Shown here in pieces: positions 17,237 to 27,800 of a stretch of DNA of 61,638 nt (position 1 is its first letter; each line of letters begins with the position of its first letter). This DNA comes from Singulisphaera sp. (GTDB lineage: Bacteria > Planctomycetota > Planctomycetia > Isosphaerales > Isosphaeraceae). The notes beneath the pieces are model-generated. The model did not search any database, had not been told where the DNA came from, and saw only the letters and a program-made list of their open reading frames with translations. Location of the stretch: NCBI GenBank assembly GCA_027451445.1, contig DAIDJG010000071.1, positions 1 to 61,638 on the forward strand. Direction: 5' to 3'. The position numbers were made by a program, and so were the translations under genes.

Positions 17237-18844
17237 ATGAGCGTCGATCTGGTTCGTATCGTCGATAGCATTCACCGCGATAAGAATATCGCCAAGGATA
17301 TTCTGTTCGAGGGGATCGAGTCGGCGCTGCAGACGGCCGCCAGGAAGCATTATCCCGAAGCGGGCGACAACATCCTCGTCAAAATCGATCATGAGACGGG
17401 GCAGATCGAGGCGTCGAAGGACGGCGTGAAGATGGACCCGGCCGAGCTCGGCCGCATCGCCGCCCAGACCGCCAAGCAAGTGATCATTCAAAAGATCCGA
17501 GAGGCCGAGCGCGACAGTCTGTTCGACGAGTTCGAGGACCAGCGCGGCGACCTCGTCACGGGCACCGTTCAGCGCTTCGAGGGCGGAGCGGTCCTGGTCA
17601 ACCTTGGGAAGACCGACGCCCTGCTGCCCCGCAGCGAGCAGATTCCCGGGGAAAGCTACCATCCGAACGAGCGCATCCGTGCGGTGATTCTCGATGTTCG
17701 TAAGGTTGGGCAGCGGGTCAAAATCATCCTCAGTCGGACCCATCCTGACTTCGTCCGCCGGCTCTTCGAGCTCGAGATTCCGGAAATTCAGGATCAGACG
17801 ATTTCCATCCGCGCCCTGGCACGTGAGGCGGGCTACCGTTCCAAGGTGGCCGTGACCTCGATCGACGCCAAGGTCGACGCCGTGGGTGCGTGCGTCGGGG
17901 TACGTGGTACGCGCATCAAAAACATCGTTGACGAGTTGGGTGGCGAACGCATCGACATCGTACGCTGGAATGAGTCGCTTCAGGTGCTCATCCCCAATGC
18001 GCTCCAGCCCGCTGAGATTGATGAGGTGATGCTCTGCCAGCTCCTCGGCCGAGCGATCGTCCTGGTGCGTGAAGACCAGCTTTCCCTCGCGATCGGCCGC
18101 CGCGGGCAAAACGTTCGGCTCGCGTCGAAACTGGTCGGCTGGGATATCGAGATCATGACGTCGGAGGAGCTCGACGAGTTGATTGAAAAGGCCGTTGCGA
18201 ACTTCCTCAAGATCGAGGGAGTCGACACCGACCTTGCGGAGAAACTGGTCGAACAAGGGATCCTGAGCTTCGACGACCTCTCTGTGATGGAAATCGCTGA
18301 CCTGGTGAACACTATTGAGGGATTGAGCGAAGAAACAGCGGTGGAGATTGTCAGCGCGGCTGAGGTGATGGCGGAGGAGCAAGCCGAGGAGATGCCCCGC
18401 CGCAAGTCCGGCGGGAAAGCGCAGGCGCAAACCCAGGGCGAATCCACGAGCGAAAGCGGGACTGCGGAAGCAAGCTTCAAAGGTGAGCGGTCACCCGAAC
18501 CCACGCTTGACGACTACTTTGAAGGTGAAGCGCCTCCAGAGGGGTCGGTCGCGGACGAAGAGGCGGAGAACGTCCCTGAGGATGAAGAATCGCGCGATGT
18601 GGCATTGGCCCAGGAAGGTGCGGGTGTTAGGGTTGAGGATCATGAGGTGACGTCGCGCCCCAGTGATGCCGATCAATTGGAAACCGAACGTATCGTGACG
18701 GAAGCCGTGGAGGAGGGTTCCTCCTCTCTGCCAACCGTTGTTCGAGCAGCCGGCGCGGGGTTGAATGTGCCCCCGTTGCCCACCACACAACTTTTCTCGA
18801 CCGAACCGGTCGAAGACAGAGAATCGGAAATGCAGAAGCCATGA
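17237..18844 (+). CDS. nusA: Transcription termination/antitermination protein NusA
   Basis: 535 residues; ATG 17237 has GGAGAAG upstream. NusA binds RNA polymerase and modulates pausing, termination and antitermination. Order: N-terminal RNAP-binding domain (1-~125), S1 domain ([28 protein letters not shown]), and tandem KH domains ([21 protein letters not shown] and RREDQ-like [21 protein letters not shown]). A helix-hairpin-helix segment follows ([21 protein letters not shown]). The last ~140 residues are an acidic, low-complexity tail. The KH domains carry the RNA-binding GxxG loops. It heads nusA-infB-DUF503-rbfA, the conserved translation/transcription operon, but the usual upstream rimP and the ylxR/ylxQ genes are missing. 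Confidence 0.96.
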   Translation: MSVDLVRIVDSIHRDKNIAKDILFEGIESALQTAARKHYPEAGDNILVKIDHETGQIEASKDGVKMDPAELGRIAAQTAKQVIIQKIREAERDSLFDEFEDQRGDLVTGTVQRFEGGAVLVNLGKTDALLPRSEQIPGESYHPNERIRAVILDVRKVGQRVKIILSRTHPDFVRRLFELEIPEIQDQTISIRALAREAGYRSKVAVTSIDAKVDAVGACVGVRGTRIKNIVDELGGERIDIVRWNESLQVLIPNALQPAEIDEVMLCQLLGRAIVLVREDQLSLAIGRRGQNVRLASKLVGWDIEIMTSEELDELIEKAVANFLKIEGVDTDLAEKLVEQGILSFDDLSVMEIADLVNTIEGLSEETAVEIVSAAEVMAEEQAEEMPRRKSGGKAQAQTQGESTSESGTAEASFKGERSPEPTLDDYFEGEAPPEGSVADEEAENVPEDEESRDVALAQEGAGVRVEDHEVTSRPSDADQLETERIVTEAVEEGSSSLPTVVRAAGAGLNVPPLPTTQLFSTEPVEDRESEMQKP

Positions 18845-19067
18845 GCCCTTCGATGGGCCAGAAAACGCGGTCCGACCCTGTCGGCCACGCTGCTCCTCCC
18901 TCCTAGGTTTCCTCCCTGTCGCGCTGACGCCGGGCGCAGGAAGGGCCCATAGGTGCTCCGGTGGACAGCCTCGAGGCTCGACACGGTCGGTGGATCGAAA
19001 CACCTGACCGATTGGTACGAGCCGGGCCGGCCTGAAGCGCCGGCACCTCACCGAGGAGGAGTAGCCT

Positions 19068-22000
19068 TTGTCCACGCGTGTCCACGAGTTGGCGAAAGAA
19101 CTGGGCCTGAAGAGCCAGGAACTTCTTGACCGCATCCAGGAGTGGGATCTCCCGGTCAAGAAGAGTACGTTGGCGAGTCTCGATCCCGGTATGGTGGAGC
19201 GAATCAAGCAGTTAATCTCAGCGCCCGTCGCGCCTTCGGCGCCGGTGCATACCCGACCCACTCCCGTGGAGAAACCCGCCATCAGCGCGACATCGACCGC
19301 TCCGGCTCCGGCCCCAGCTCCAGTGCCGACTCCCGCGCCGCCCCGCCCCACACCCTCCGCCCCGACCGTTGTGCCGACGCCACCTCGTGAGCAGCCTGCC
19401 CCCAGTATTCTCGCTCCGACGCCTCGGGCGTTGTCGACGCCACCGCAGCCGGCGCCAACGGCTGGACCAGCGCGGCCGCCGTCCCCGCTGGCGGGGCGTA
19501 CTCCAGGATCGCCCCAAGTGGGAGCGAACCGGCAGGGAGGCGGATTGTCATCGCCTCCGCGCGCTGGTGGTGGACCGTTGTCGGGCCATACGCCGCACCG
19601 AGGATCGCATGGTGGCGCGCCGCGTCCCCAGGGACCGAGCGCGCCGGCGGGCGAGGGACGACCCGAACCCCGCCCAAACCCCACGACGCCTCCACCGTTG
19701 AAGCGAGACGACTACATGTCGTCGGCAGGGATCCGGCACGCTGGCGGACGGGTTCCGACCCTTGGACCCCCACCGCAAGCGCCGCGCCGCCCGCTCGAAG
19801 AGTCGTCCGGCCCGGGCGCTGGAACTGCCGAGCAGGCGCGTCGGGAGCCCCCTCTCGGTCCGCGCAGGCCTTTACCGACGGTCGCTGCGCCCACGACGCC
19901 GGTGCCACCGCCGCGACGCCCGCAAGCGCCGAGCGGCGCGCCGCCCGTCAAGACGCAGCGGCCTGAAAAGCGCTACACACCCGATGAACTCCTGGCCATG
20001 ATGCGTTCGGGCCAACTCGGTGGCGGCGGGCAAGGTCCCGCGGGCCCCGGCGGTCCGCCCCATCGCGGAGGAGGTCCCGGGGGACCCCCGCGGCCGGGCA
20101 TGGGTCCGCGGCCGGTTGGTCCGCCAGGGACACAGCAGCAAGGACAGGGGCGAGGACCAGGCGCGCCGCCACCTGGTGCACGACGGCCCGGCGCGGGTCC
20201 CACGGCTCCGCCTCCCACGCCGCCTCCGGTCCAGGAAGAAGACGACGATCGTCGCGGCAAGCACACGGGACCGCGTTTGGGTACGGCCGCGGAGCGTGCC
20301 GGGCGCAGAGCCAAGCGGAACGAACGTGCCAACGAGCGGCGAGTGGTGACGTCGCCCTTGCCCGCTTCAGCCCTGCTCAACGAATCCGACGATGAGGGCC
20401 GGAACCGCCGTTCGGGTGGCCGGAAGCACAAGGCGGGACATCGTGTCGCGGTCTCGCCTAGCCGCAAGTCGCACGCCGAAATCGAGCCCCCCGTCACGAT
20501 CCGAAGCCTCTCCGAGGCAATTGGAGTGAAAGGGAACGAACTGCTGCGCAAGCTGATGAACCAGGGCGTCGCGGCGACGATCAATTCGACCCTCGACGAC
20601 GAAGCGGCGCAGATGCTCGCGCTCGACTTCGGCGTCGAGCTCGACATCGTCTACGAAGAGACGGCTGAAGATCACATGCTCGCCTCGTTCGAATCCGACG
20701 AGGAGGGGGAGAACCGCATCCCGAGGCCGCCGGTCATTACGATTCTCGGTCACGTCGATCACGGCAAGACGTCGCTTCTCGACCGCATCCGCAAGGCGAA
20801 CGTGGTGGCGTCCGAAAGTGGCGGCATCACCCAGCACATCGGCGCCTACCAGGTTGAGCACGACGGAAAGCCGATCACGTTCGTCGATACCCCGGGCCAC
20901 GAGGCGTTCACGGCCATGCGTGCGCGAGGGGCGAATGTGACCGATATCGTGGTGCTGGTCGTCGCGGCGGACGACGGCGTGATGCCGCAAACCCGCGAGG
21001 CGATCGCGCACGCCAAGGCGGCCGAAGTACCGATCGTCGTGGCCCTGAACAAGATCGACCTGCCGAACGTCAACATCAACAAGATCTTCGGCGAACTGTC
21101 GCAAGAAGAGTTGGTGCCTGAAGAGTATGGCGGCGATACTCCGGTCATCAAGACGTCGGCGACAACCGGTCAGGGTATCCCGGAGCTGCTTGAAATGCTC
21201 GGGATCGTCGCGGAACTGCGCTGCGATTTGCGAGCCAATCCGGAAAGGCCCGCGACGGGAACCTGTCTCGAGGCGTCGATCTCCGAAGGACGCGGCGTGG
21301 TCGCCACGGTCCTGGTGCAGGACGGCACGCTCAAGGTTGGCGACGTGATCGTCTGCGGCGACGGCTTCGGCCGCGTCCGGGCGCTGTTCGACGACAAGGG
21401 CCACCTGGTCGAGACGGCCGGGCCGTCCACGCCCGTGGAAGTCTCCGGTCTCGACGCGGTCCCCACAGCCGGCGAAAAGTTCGCTGTGCTCGACGACGTC
21501 TCGCAGGCTCGGGAAATCGCCCAGACGCGTCGTCTGCGTACCCGAGGCGCAGCCCTTGGCGAGCGTCAGTCCGTGACACTCGAGAATCTGTTCGACCGCA
21601 TGGCCGAACAGAAGGTCAAGAGCCTCAACTTGATCCTCAAGGCCGACGTGCAAGGATCGCTCGAGGCCCTCAGCAAGGAGCTCGAAAAGCTCGAAAATGC
21701 CGAGGTACCCGTACGCGTCTTGCTGAAGGCCGTCGGCGGCATTTCCGAAAGCGACGTGCTCCTGGCCGACGCGTCGCAGGCGATCATCGTCGGCTTCCGG
21801 GTCGCTCCGGAAGACCGTGCAATCACCGCGGCGGAAGAGAAAAACATCGACATCCGCCGGTACGACATCATCTACCAGGTGACCGACGAGATCAAGAAGG
21901 CCATCGAGGGGATGCTCGTTCCCGAGACGAAGGAGGTCCACCTGGGCCGTGCCGTCGTACGTCAGGTCTTCCGCATCAGCCGCATCGGCACCGTTGCCGG

Positions 22001-22229
22001 CTGCTTCGTGACGCAGGGGACCATCGAGCGCGGCGCCAAGGCGCGACTGATTCGCGAAGGACGGGAGATTTACAAGGGTTCGATCGATGCACTCAAACGG
22101 TTCAAGGACGACGTCAAGGAAGTCGCCCAGAACTTCGAGTGCGGTATCAAGATTTCCAATTTCGATGATGTAAAAACCGACGATGTGATCGAGGCTTATC
22201 GCATCGACATCATCAGGCGCACGCTCTAA
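19068..22229 (+). CDS. infB: Translation initiation factor IF-2, TTG start, very long N-terminal linker
   Basis: 1053 residues, longer than most IF-2s. IF-2 is the GTPase that brings fMet-tRNA to the 30S subunit. The TTG at 19068 is supported by AGGAGGAG upstream and by the IF2_N domain that follows directly ([20 protein letters not shown]). Residues ~60-470 are a Pro/Gly/Ala/Arg-rich disordered linker. A second IF2_N domain ([20 protein letters not shown], from ~476) precedes the G domain: [13 protein letters not shown] (G1), [12 protein letters not shown] (G2), DTPGHEAF (G3), NKID (G4) and SATTGQG (G5). Domains II, III and C2 are complete. It lies 223 bp downstream of nusA. Coding bias through the linker is strong, which creates long spurious ORFs in other frames. 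Confidence 0.97.
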   Translation: MSTRVHELAKELGLKSQELLDRIQEWDLPVKKSTLASLDPGMVERIKQLISAPVAPSAPVHTRPTPVEKPAISATSTAPAPAPAPVPTPAPPRPTPSAPTVVPTPPREQPAPSILAPTPRALSTPPQPAPTAGPARPPSPLAGRTPGSPQVGANRQGGGLSSPPRAGGGPLSGHTPHRGSHGGAPRPQGPSAPAGEGRPEPRPNPTTPPPLKRDDYMSSAGIRHAGGRVPTLGPPPQAPRRPLEESSGPGAGTAEQARREPPLGPRRPLPTVAAPTTPVPPPRRPQAPSGAPPVKTQRPEKRYTPDELLAMMRSGQLGGGGQGPAGPGGPPHRGGGPGGPPRPGMGPRPVGPPGTQQQGQGRGPGAPPPGARRPGAGPTAPPPTPPPVQEEDDDRRGKHTGPRLGTAAERAGRRAKRNERANERRVVTSPLPASALLNESDDEGRNRRSGGRKHKAGHRVAVSPSRKSHAEIEPPVTIRSLSEAIGVKGNELLRKLMNQGVAATINSTLDDEAAQMLALDFGVELDIVYEETAEDHMLASFESDEEGENRIPRPPVITILGHVDHGKTSLLDRIRKANVVASESGGITQHIGAYQVEHDGKPITFVDTPGHEAFTAMRARGANVTDIVVLVVAADDGVMPQTREAIAHAKAAEVPIVVALNKIDLPNVNINKIFGELSQEELVPEEYGGDTPVIKTSATTGQGIPELLEMLGIVAELRCDLRANPERPATGTCLEASISEGRGVVATVLVQDGTLKVGDVIVCGDGFGRVRALFDDKGHLVETAGPSTPVEVSGLDAVPTAGEKFAVLDDVSQAREIAQTRRLRTRGAALGERQSVTLENLFDRMAEQKVKSLNLILKADVQGSLEALSKELEKLENAEVPVRVLLKAVGGISESDVLLADASQAIIVGFRVAPEDRAITAAEEKNIDIRRYDIIYQVTDEIKKAIEGMLVPETKEVHLGRAVVRQVFRISRIGTVAGCFVTQGTIERGAKARLIREGREIYKGSIDALKRFKDDVKEVAQNFECGIKISNFDDVKTDDVIEAYRIDIIRRTL

Positions 22230-22324
22230 GCGGGACCTCGCCGAGCCGTCGGCGCCTCGGGGTCGTTCCGAGGTGCTGACGGCATCGTTGATTGGTGTCT
22301 CGCCTCTCAAGGATGGGTACGGCG

Positions 22325-22603
22325 ATGACCGTGGCAACACTGCGTCTGGAACTACTCGTCACCGATTGCACGACCCAGCGAGAAAAGCGACGGCGCATGC
22401 GAGCGATTCTCGATAAACTGCACCGGCATTTCAACGTCTCCGTCGCCGAGCTCGACGAAGCCGACCCACGGCACGCCCGCCTTGCCGTCGCCGCGATCGG
22501 CCGGTCGCGACGGGAGGTCCACGAGACGCTTCAGCGCGTCTCCGAGGCGATCGCCGCTCACCCGCGTGCTGCGCTCCTGAGTCAAATCATCACTGAGGTC
22601 TGA
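22325..22603 (+). CDS. DUF503 (YlxP-like) protein
   Basis: 92 residues. The family pattern is clear: LRLELLVTDCTTQREKRRRMRAILDKLHRHFNVSVAEL (read in parts) and the closing Ala/Leu-rich helix. DUF503/YlxP proteins are almost always found between infB and rbfA, as here, and are small ferredoxin-like-fold proteins of uncertain function, presumably linked to ribosome assembly. ATG 22325 was chosen to match family length; the site upstream (AAGGA) is rather far, and an ATG at 22313 is a possible alternative. The rbfA start lies 6 nt past its stop. Confidence 0.88.
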   Translation: MTVATLRLELLVTDCTTQREKRRRMRAILDKLHRHFNVSVAELDEADPRHARLAVAAIGRSRREVHETLQRVSEAIAAHPRAALLSQIITEV

Positions 22604-22609
22604 CGCTCC

Positions 22610-23041
22610 ATGCCTTCTCATCGTAGCCTCCGCATCGCCGAGGCGATCCGCGAGGTCGTTTCCTCCGCAATCCTGTTCGAGCTGTCCGACCCTCGGATCC
22701 GCGCCGTGACGGTACTCCGCGCGGAGGTCTCAGGCGATCTCCGGCACGCGACCGTTTACGTGACGATCATGGGCTCGGAACAGGACCAGGAACGTGCGAT
22801 GAAGGGCCTCCAGCACGCGGCCGGCTTCCTTCAGGCCCGCGTTGCCGCAAGGCTTCAGACCCGGTTTACACCGGTGCTGAGCTTCAAGAAGGACGATAGC
22901 GTCAAAAAGTCGATCGCCATTTCTCGACTGATCGACGACGCCCTCGCTGCAGACCACCCCGCAACGGGCGATGCACCCGACCTGGGCGACAAGTCCGACG
23001 ACGACCTCGCCGAGGAAGCCGAAGACGAGGACGAGCGCTGA
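22610..23041 (+). CDS. rbfA: 30S ribosome-binding factor RbfA
   Basis: 143 residues. RbfA binds free 30S subunits and assists 16S rRNA 5' maturation and cold adaptation. Family motifs: SLRIAEAIREVVSSAILFEL, DPRIRAVTVLRAEVSGDLRHATVYVTIMG and LQARVAARLQTRFTPVLSFKKDDS. The KH-like fold is complete and followed by an Asp/Glu-rich C-terminal tail (about 118-143), similar in character to the acidic tail of NusA in this operon. It starts 6 nt after the DUF503 stop, so coupling is expected. Confidence 0.94.
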   Translation: MPSHRSLRIAEAIREVVSSAILFELSDPRIRAVTVLRAEVSGDLRHATVYVTIMGSEQDQERAMKGLQHAAGFLQARVAARLQTRFTPVLSFKKDDSVKKSIAISRLIDDALAADHPATGDAPDLGDKSDDDLAEEAEDEDER

Positions 23042-23136
23042 TCGAGACCATTCACATCGCGTCTCGTCGGACGGCCCGCGTGGGTCATTCTGCGAGTCGC
23101 ATGACCCTATTCTCGCTGGTGACTGCGACAAGAACC

Positions 23137-23997
23137 ATGGCCACACAGAGCAAAGCGCAGTTCCTTAACGATGTCCACACGCTCTTGAAGAAGCGCTATA
23201 AAGTGAAGCCAGAGAGCGACGCGACGCGCCTCTCGGTCTTGGAGGCCGTCATCTACGGCATTTGCCACCAGGGGACAACGCGTGAGCAGGCCAATCAGGC
23301 GCTTTCACGCTTCAAAGACGAATTCTTCGATTGGAACGAAGTGCGCGTCAGCACCGTCGAAGAAATCCAAAGCGCTCTGGCCGGCTTTCCCAACCCCGAA
23401 GAACGCGCCCAGCAGATCCGACGCTTCCTCCGACAACTCTTCGAGCGCACGTATGGCTTCACGCTCGACGCACTCGTTAAGAAACCGCTTAAGGAATCGC
23501 TCAAGGTTCTTTCGGAGTACGAGGCGTTCCAATCCGATTACGTAACGGCTACCGTCATTCAACTCGCGCTGGGGGGGCACGCGATCCCCGTCGATGAGTT
23601 GACGCAGCGCGCGTTGCAACGGCTTGGAGTCGCGGACGCCGACGGGGATGTTGCCGCACTGCGCGGCGTTCTGGAACGCGCTGTCCCGAAGAACCGAGGA
23701 CTCGAATTCTGCGACCTGCTTGAAGAGTTGACCCACGACACGTGTGTCGCGGGGGAACCGATCTGCCCGCGCTGCGAGTTGAAGAAGGTGTGCCCCACCG
23801 CACGAAACCGGAAGGACGAGACCTCAAACACCAAGGCGCCCAAGGTCGAGGCGAAGGTTGAGACCATGGCCCCCAAGGGAACCCAGGTCAAAGCAAAACC
23901 GACCCAGGCAGAACCCCAGAAGCCAACCAAAGCGGCCAAGACGCCCGCGCCTCCGGCCAACCCCGCCAAGAAGGGCAAGCCCAAAGGGCCCAAATAA
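23137..23997 (+). CDS. Endonuclease III-like Fe-S protein with degenerate active site and basic tail
   Basis: 286 residues. Residues ~1-220 follow the HhH-GPD DNA glycosylase layout. Near the C-terminus is the exact endonuclease III [4Fe-4S] pattern C-x6-C-x2-C-x5-C (C203, C210, C213, C219; CVAGEPICPRCELKKVC). Where Nth has the helix-hairpin-helix LPGVGRKTA with catalytic Lys, this protein has YEAFQSDYVTATVIQLALGG; both the GxG hairpin and the Lys are lost. The Asp that normally follows survives as IPVDELTQR. Glycosylase/lyase activity is therefore doubtful, but DNA binding could remain. Residues ~226-286 are a Lys/Pro/Ala-rich basic tail resembling histone H1-type tails. It follows rbfA by 95 nt on the same strand. 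Start choice (ATG 23137; alternatives 23080, 23101) is uncertain. Confidence 0.8.
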   Translation: MATQSKAQFLNDVHTLLKKRYKVKPESDATRLSVLEAVIYGICHQGTTREQANQALSRFKDEFFDWNEVRVSTVEEIQSALAGFPNPEERAQQIRRFLRQLFERTYGFTLDALVKKPLKESLKVLSEYEAFQSDYVTATVIQLALGGHAIPVDELTQRALQRLGVADADGDVAALRGVLERAVPKNRGLEFCDLLEELTHDTCVAGEPICPRCELKKVCPTARNRKDETSNTKAPKVEAKVETMAPKGTQVKAKPTQAEPQKPTKAAKTPAPPANPAKKGKPKGPK

Positions 23998-24023
23998 TCG
24001 CCGGGGCGCTTGGACGCAACGTC

Positions 24024-24701
24024 TCACGGCTCAGCGTCAGCATGGACGATCACCTTCGCGGCCGCGTCGTGCCCCAGCGCTACGACGCGGTCGTGCTCGC
24101 TGAGACGAAACACGAGTGCCCCAGCTTCAGGTCGATTTTCGATCAACTGGCCCTTCGCGTGGAGATCAAGCCCGCACTCGCTCAGATAGCGTAGGAAGGC
24201 GGGGTTCTGGTCCACGACCCGCACAACCTTGAACCGCCGATCCCTGGGCAGTTGATTCAAGGGAGTGCCCCCCGTATCAGCCAGAGACCCATCCGCCCGA
24301 GGGATTGGATCGCCATGCGGGTCGACTGACGGATGATCGAGAAAAGCGTCGATCCGGTCCACCAGACGCTCGGAGACCGCGTGCTCGAGGTGCTCAGCCT
24401 CCTCGTGGACCTCATCCCAGGGCATGTCCAAAGTCCGTACGAGAAAAAGCTCGAGCAGCCGGTGCCGGCGAATCACCTTCATCGCAAGTCGCTGCCCCGC
24501 CTCGGTCAACCGGGCTCCTTCGTACGGCGTGTAGGTCGCAAGGTTCGCCTCCGAGAGCGTCTTCAGCATCCCCGTCACGGTCCCAGGCGATACGTTCAAC
24601 GCCTGCGCTAATTCGCCCGTCGCCACCGCGTGCCCATCCCTCCCCCGCGCCGCGATGAGCGCAATCGTCTTCACATAGTTCTCGACGGTCAAACTCGCCA
24701 A
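24024..24701 (-). CDS. DtxR/MntR-family metal-dependent regulator
   Basis: 225 residues, TTG start with GAGGGG close upstream. The family represses metal uptake or stress genes when bound to Fe2+ or Mn2+. An N-terminal winged helix (VENYVKTIALIA, VATGELAQALNVSPGTVTGMLKTL) is followed by metal-site and dimerisation motifs HRLLELFLVRTL, WDEVHEEAEHLEHAVSERLVDRI and HPSVDPHGDPIP. The C-terminal ~75 residues fit the FeoA/SH3-like domain seen in DtxR. It is convergent with the endonuclease III-like gene (26-nt gap). No metal transporter lies next to it, so the targets are elsewhere. Confidence 0.92.
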   Translation of the reverse strand: MASLTVENYVKTIALIAARGRDGHAVATGELAQALNVSPGTVTGMLKTLSEANLATYTPYEGARLTEAGQRLAMKVIRRHRLLELFLVRTLDMPWDEVHEEAEHLEHAVSERLVDRIDAFLDHPSVDPHGDPIPRADGSLADTGGTPLNQLPRDRRFKVVRVVDQNPAFLRYLSECGLDLHAKGQLIENRPEAGALVFRLSEHDRVVALGHDAAAKVIVHADAEP

Positions 24702-24861
24702 GAGGCCCCTCGTAGCTCAGGGTCATGAACGCCGAAGAACGCAACGTGTCTCAACGTCCAACCATCCTACGCCGACCCAGGGAAGACGGAAAGGGGACCT
24801 CGCTCGGGAGCCCTTCCCCATTGATGGCGCAAGACGACAATGACTGTCACGTTCTCGAGCT

Positions 24862-27800
24862 TTACCCATTGCGCCTTTCGCCGCTGCCAACCTTTCTCGA
24901 ATTGGCCTGTGGGACCTGAGAAACTCGACGGGTGGTTAGCGGAAGGGCGGACTCCATGGCCAGCCTGTGGTGCCGAGTCCACATGTGCGCAAGGACGGAG
25001 CGTCCTCTCGAATGCGACACGAGAGGCGGAGTGAGGCCAAAGGCTGTTTCACCGCCTAGAGCGACCTTTATCGTCACGTAATCTCGGGTTTGCGCGCGAT
25101 CAAAAGCCTGCAGTATGACCGGTTCTGGCGGCCCAGTCCGCGTCGCGTTTCGCGTGGGACTCGAGTCGGCAATGGATGCACCTAGAGGCGGGTGGGGCGT
25201 ACGTCCTCCCTCCTCGACCGGCATCAACTGCACCGGAACCACAGCTTTGGGGGTCGTTTTCTCCGGCGCGGACGACAAGATCCCCCCAACCGCACCGGCG
25301 GTCGCGATCTGCAGCATCGCGCCCCCATTGGCGAGGACCGAAGGCTCGGGAATGATCACACTCCCAAGCGGGACGAATGGCTCGGTCGAGCTGAGGCGAT
25401 ACACATACGACACAGCCGATACCGTAGATGCTGTGGACGATGTAACGATCGTCGGCGCCGAAGTATCGTCGACAAACGCGATTGCGGCGACCGGTCCGCG
25501 ATCTCCGCTGGAGTCGTAGCCTCGAACAAAGACCAAGTTGAAGCCCTGCAAAAGTCCGGCGGGTTGAAACGCGTTGCCCGACGTAACCGGTTCGTAGCTC
25601 CCTCCGGCGCCGGTCAGGCTGTATTCATAGCCAGCCATCGAAGGATCTGCTACGAACCGAAGCCGGGTGTCACTCGTGATCCCGTCAGACGCACTCAATC
25701 CATTGTCGTCAACGAGTTGGAGACCTACCGGCGCCGTAAGTTGGACTGCGGGCAGCGCGAGACCCGCGTTAGTCAACGACTGACCGTTGACCGTTCCCGC
25801 GTCGACCTCGAGCGGTGTTCCCTGGGCCACGCCGGCCGGGATCTCGACCAGGTTACCCTGTTCTGACAACACGAGTTCGCTGGGATCCAGTCCGTTCGAA
25901 TCGCCCACCGTGATCCCAGAGGGCAATACCGTCGTTCCCTTGGCTGCAAGCGCACTCACAAACGCTGCGCTATAGCTAATGATATTACTGTTGAGCGCCG
26001 CCGAGAAATACGTTCGCCCTACGCTCGACTTCACGGAAGGACCGGAAGAGACGTCAAGAACTCCCCCACCCGCGGTGTCTTGGATCGTGTTGCCGGAAAT
26101 GACCGCGCCCAGAAACGGGGCATGGCTCCAGCCCCAGATGTCGGGCAGTTCCGTGGCGTAGGCCATGAAAGCAAAAGCAAGACCGCCGCCGAGAATCGTG
26201 TTGTCGGTCACCTTGGTTCCAAAGTGGTTGCCCGCCAACATCAGGTCATTGGACGTGGAACTCCCGCGCTCGTCGATGGAGTTCCCGGTGATCGTCGTGT
26301 TAACGAAGCCCCCTTGAGTGATGGAGATCGCGTAATTTCCTGGATTCAGAGGAGCGTCCAGCAGGTAAGTCGTTGGCCCGAGCGCCTGGGCAATCACGCG
26401 GTATTGCCCAGCCTGAGGCCCCGTGAGAATCGCCACGACGTCACCCGTCCGTGCAGAACCATTCTGCGTCGAGGAGACCTGAACGACCCAGCCGTCCGGC
26501 GAAATGGACGTCACCATCCCCTCGAAATGGAGACGGTAGGATTCCGTGAGAATCACTTCCGGCGCGTTAGGATTGGGTATCGTATCGCTGTCCATGGGTC
26601 CGACGCCAACCACAGTATTGTCCTTGACGACGTCGTTGACACCGCTCTGAGTCAAAACCAGGAAGCGCCACGTTTTGCCGGCGCCCGCCGCCGGCTCCAC
26701 ATGATTGTCGGCGACGGTCACGTCGTGCGTGTACTGACCCGCGATCACGCCGTACGTGTAGGTGTTTGGAACCGTCCCCACGTAGTTGTTGCCGACGAAT
26801 GACCAGGGACCTCCGGAGAACAAAATGGTCCCTCCGTCGAGCGTATTGTCGTCAACAATTCCGCTTTGCGCATTGATCAATCGAATCAGATTCGCGGCCT
26901 CTTCCCAGGACGAAGCCGCAGGGGGCGATTGGAGGTCGAGGTGCGTTAAGATGATATCTTCATGCGCTCCCCCAGCGCCAACGTCGTAATTGTCGTTCAT
27001 TCCGATCACGGCCGGACCGAACGAGATGTTCGGGGTCCACTGGATCGGTCCCGCAAACCGCACGGCGAAGCCGTCGAGCGTGATGTGCCCGGCGTCGAGC
27101 TTGATTGCCGCGGTCCAGGTCGCGGAGTTCGGCGCTTGCTCAAAAAGGAGAGTCGCGCCCGGGTCGGCCGTGATCGTCACCGGATGTTGCAGGACGAGCG
27201 TCTGGGTCATTACGTACGTGCCGGCCGTCAGATGGACGCTGCCGTAGGTGTTTGCCAGTGCGTTCAGATCGTCTCCCGGCGCCGCGATGATCGAGGTTGC
27301 ACTCGCCGCAGCGCTCAACAGGGCCGGATCGCTTGTTCCCCCCGCGAACCGAGTGGCGACGACTGCGCCGTCGCTGAATGCGAGCGTCAGCGTCAACGTT
27401 GCGCCTGACTCATCGCGGTCCGGAGGAAAGAAAAGGTCACCCGTTGTCGGGTTGAAGACCATACTGGGAGCGCCCCCATCCAGCGGATCCGACGCGCCGG
27501 TGGGGTTGTAATACCATTCGGCACCCGCCTCGTCGCTGAGCGTCGCGGATTCGATCGTTTTGTCGGCCGGTAACCCGTTGAGGTGCACATCGACATCACC
27601 AGGCGTCGCGGGGCTCAGCCCATTCTGCCCCTCCCACGTCGCACCGAAGCTGTTCCACGTCAACGAAACCAGCGGCTGCGTAGCCAGCTTCAACGTTGGA
27701 TCGGTGGCACCCGCCGTGACGTTTTCGGTGTCGGACTTCCCGTCAGAGTAGTTGACGGTGATCGTCAAGGTCCAGCCCGCCATGTTCGAATCGGGATTGA

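Noticed and set aside
20367-22340. 657-codon open frame antisense to infB
   Set aside because: It is the codon-bias shadow of a certain gene; its composition is Arg/Asp/Val-rich with no motifs, and infB is unambiguous.
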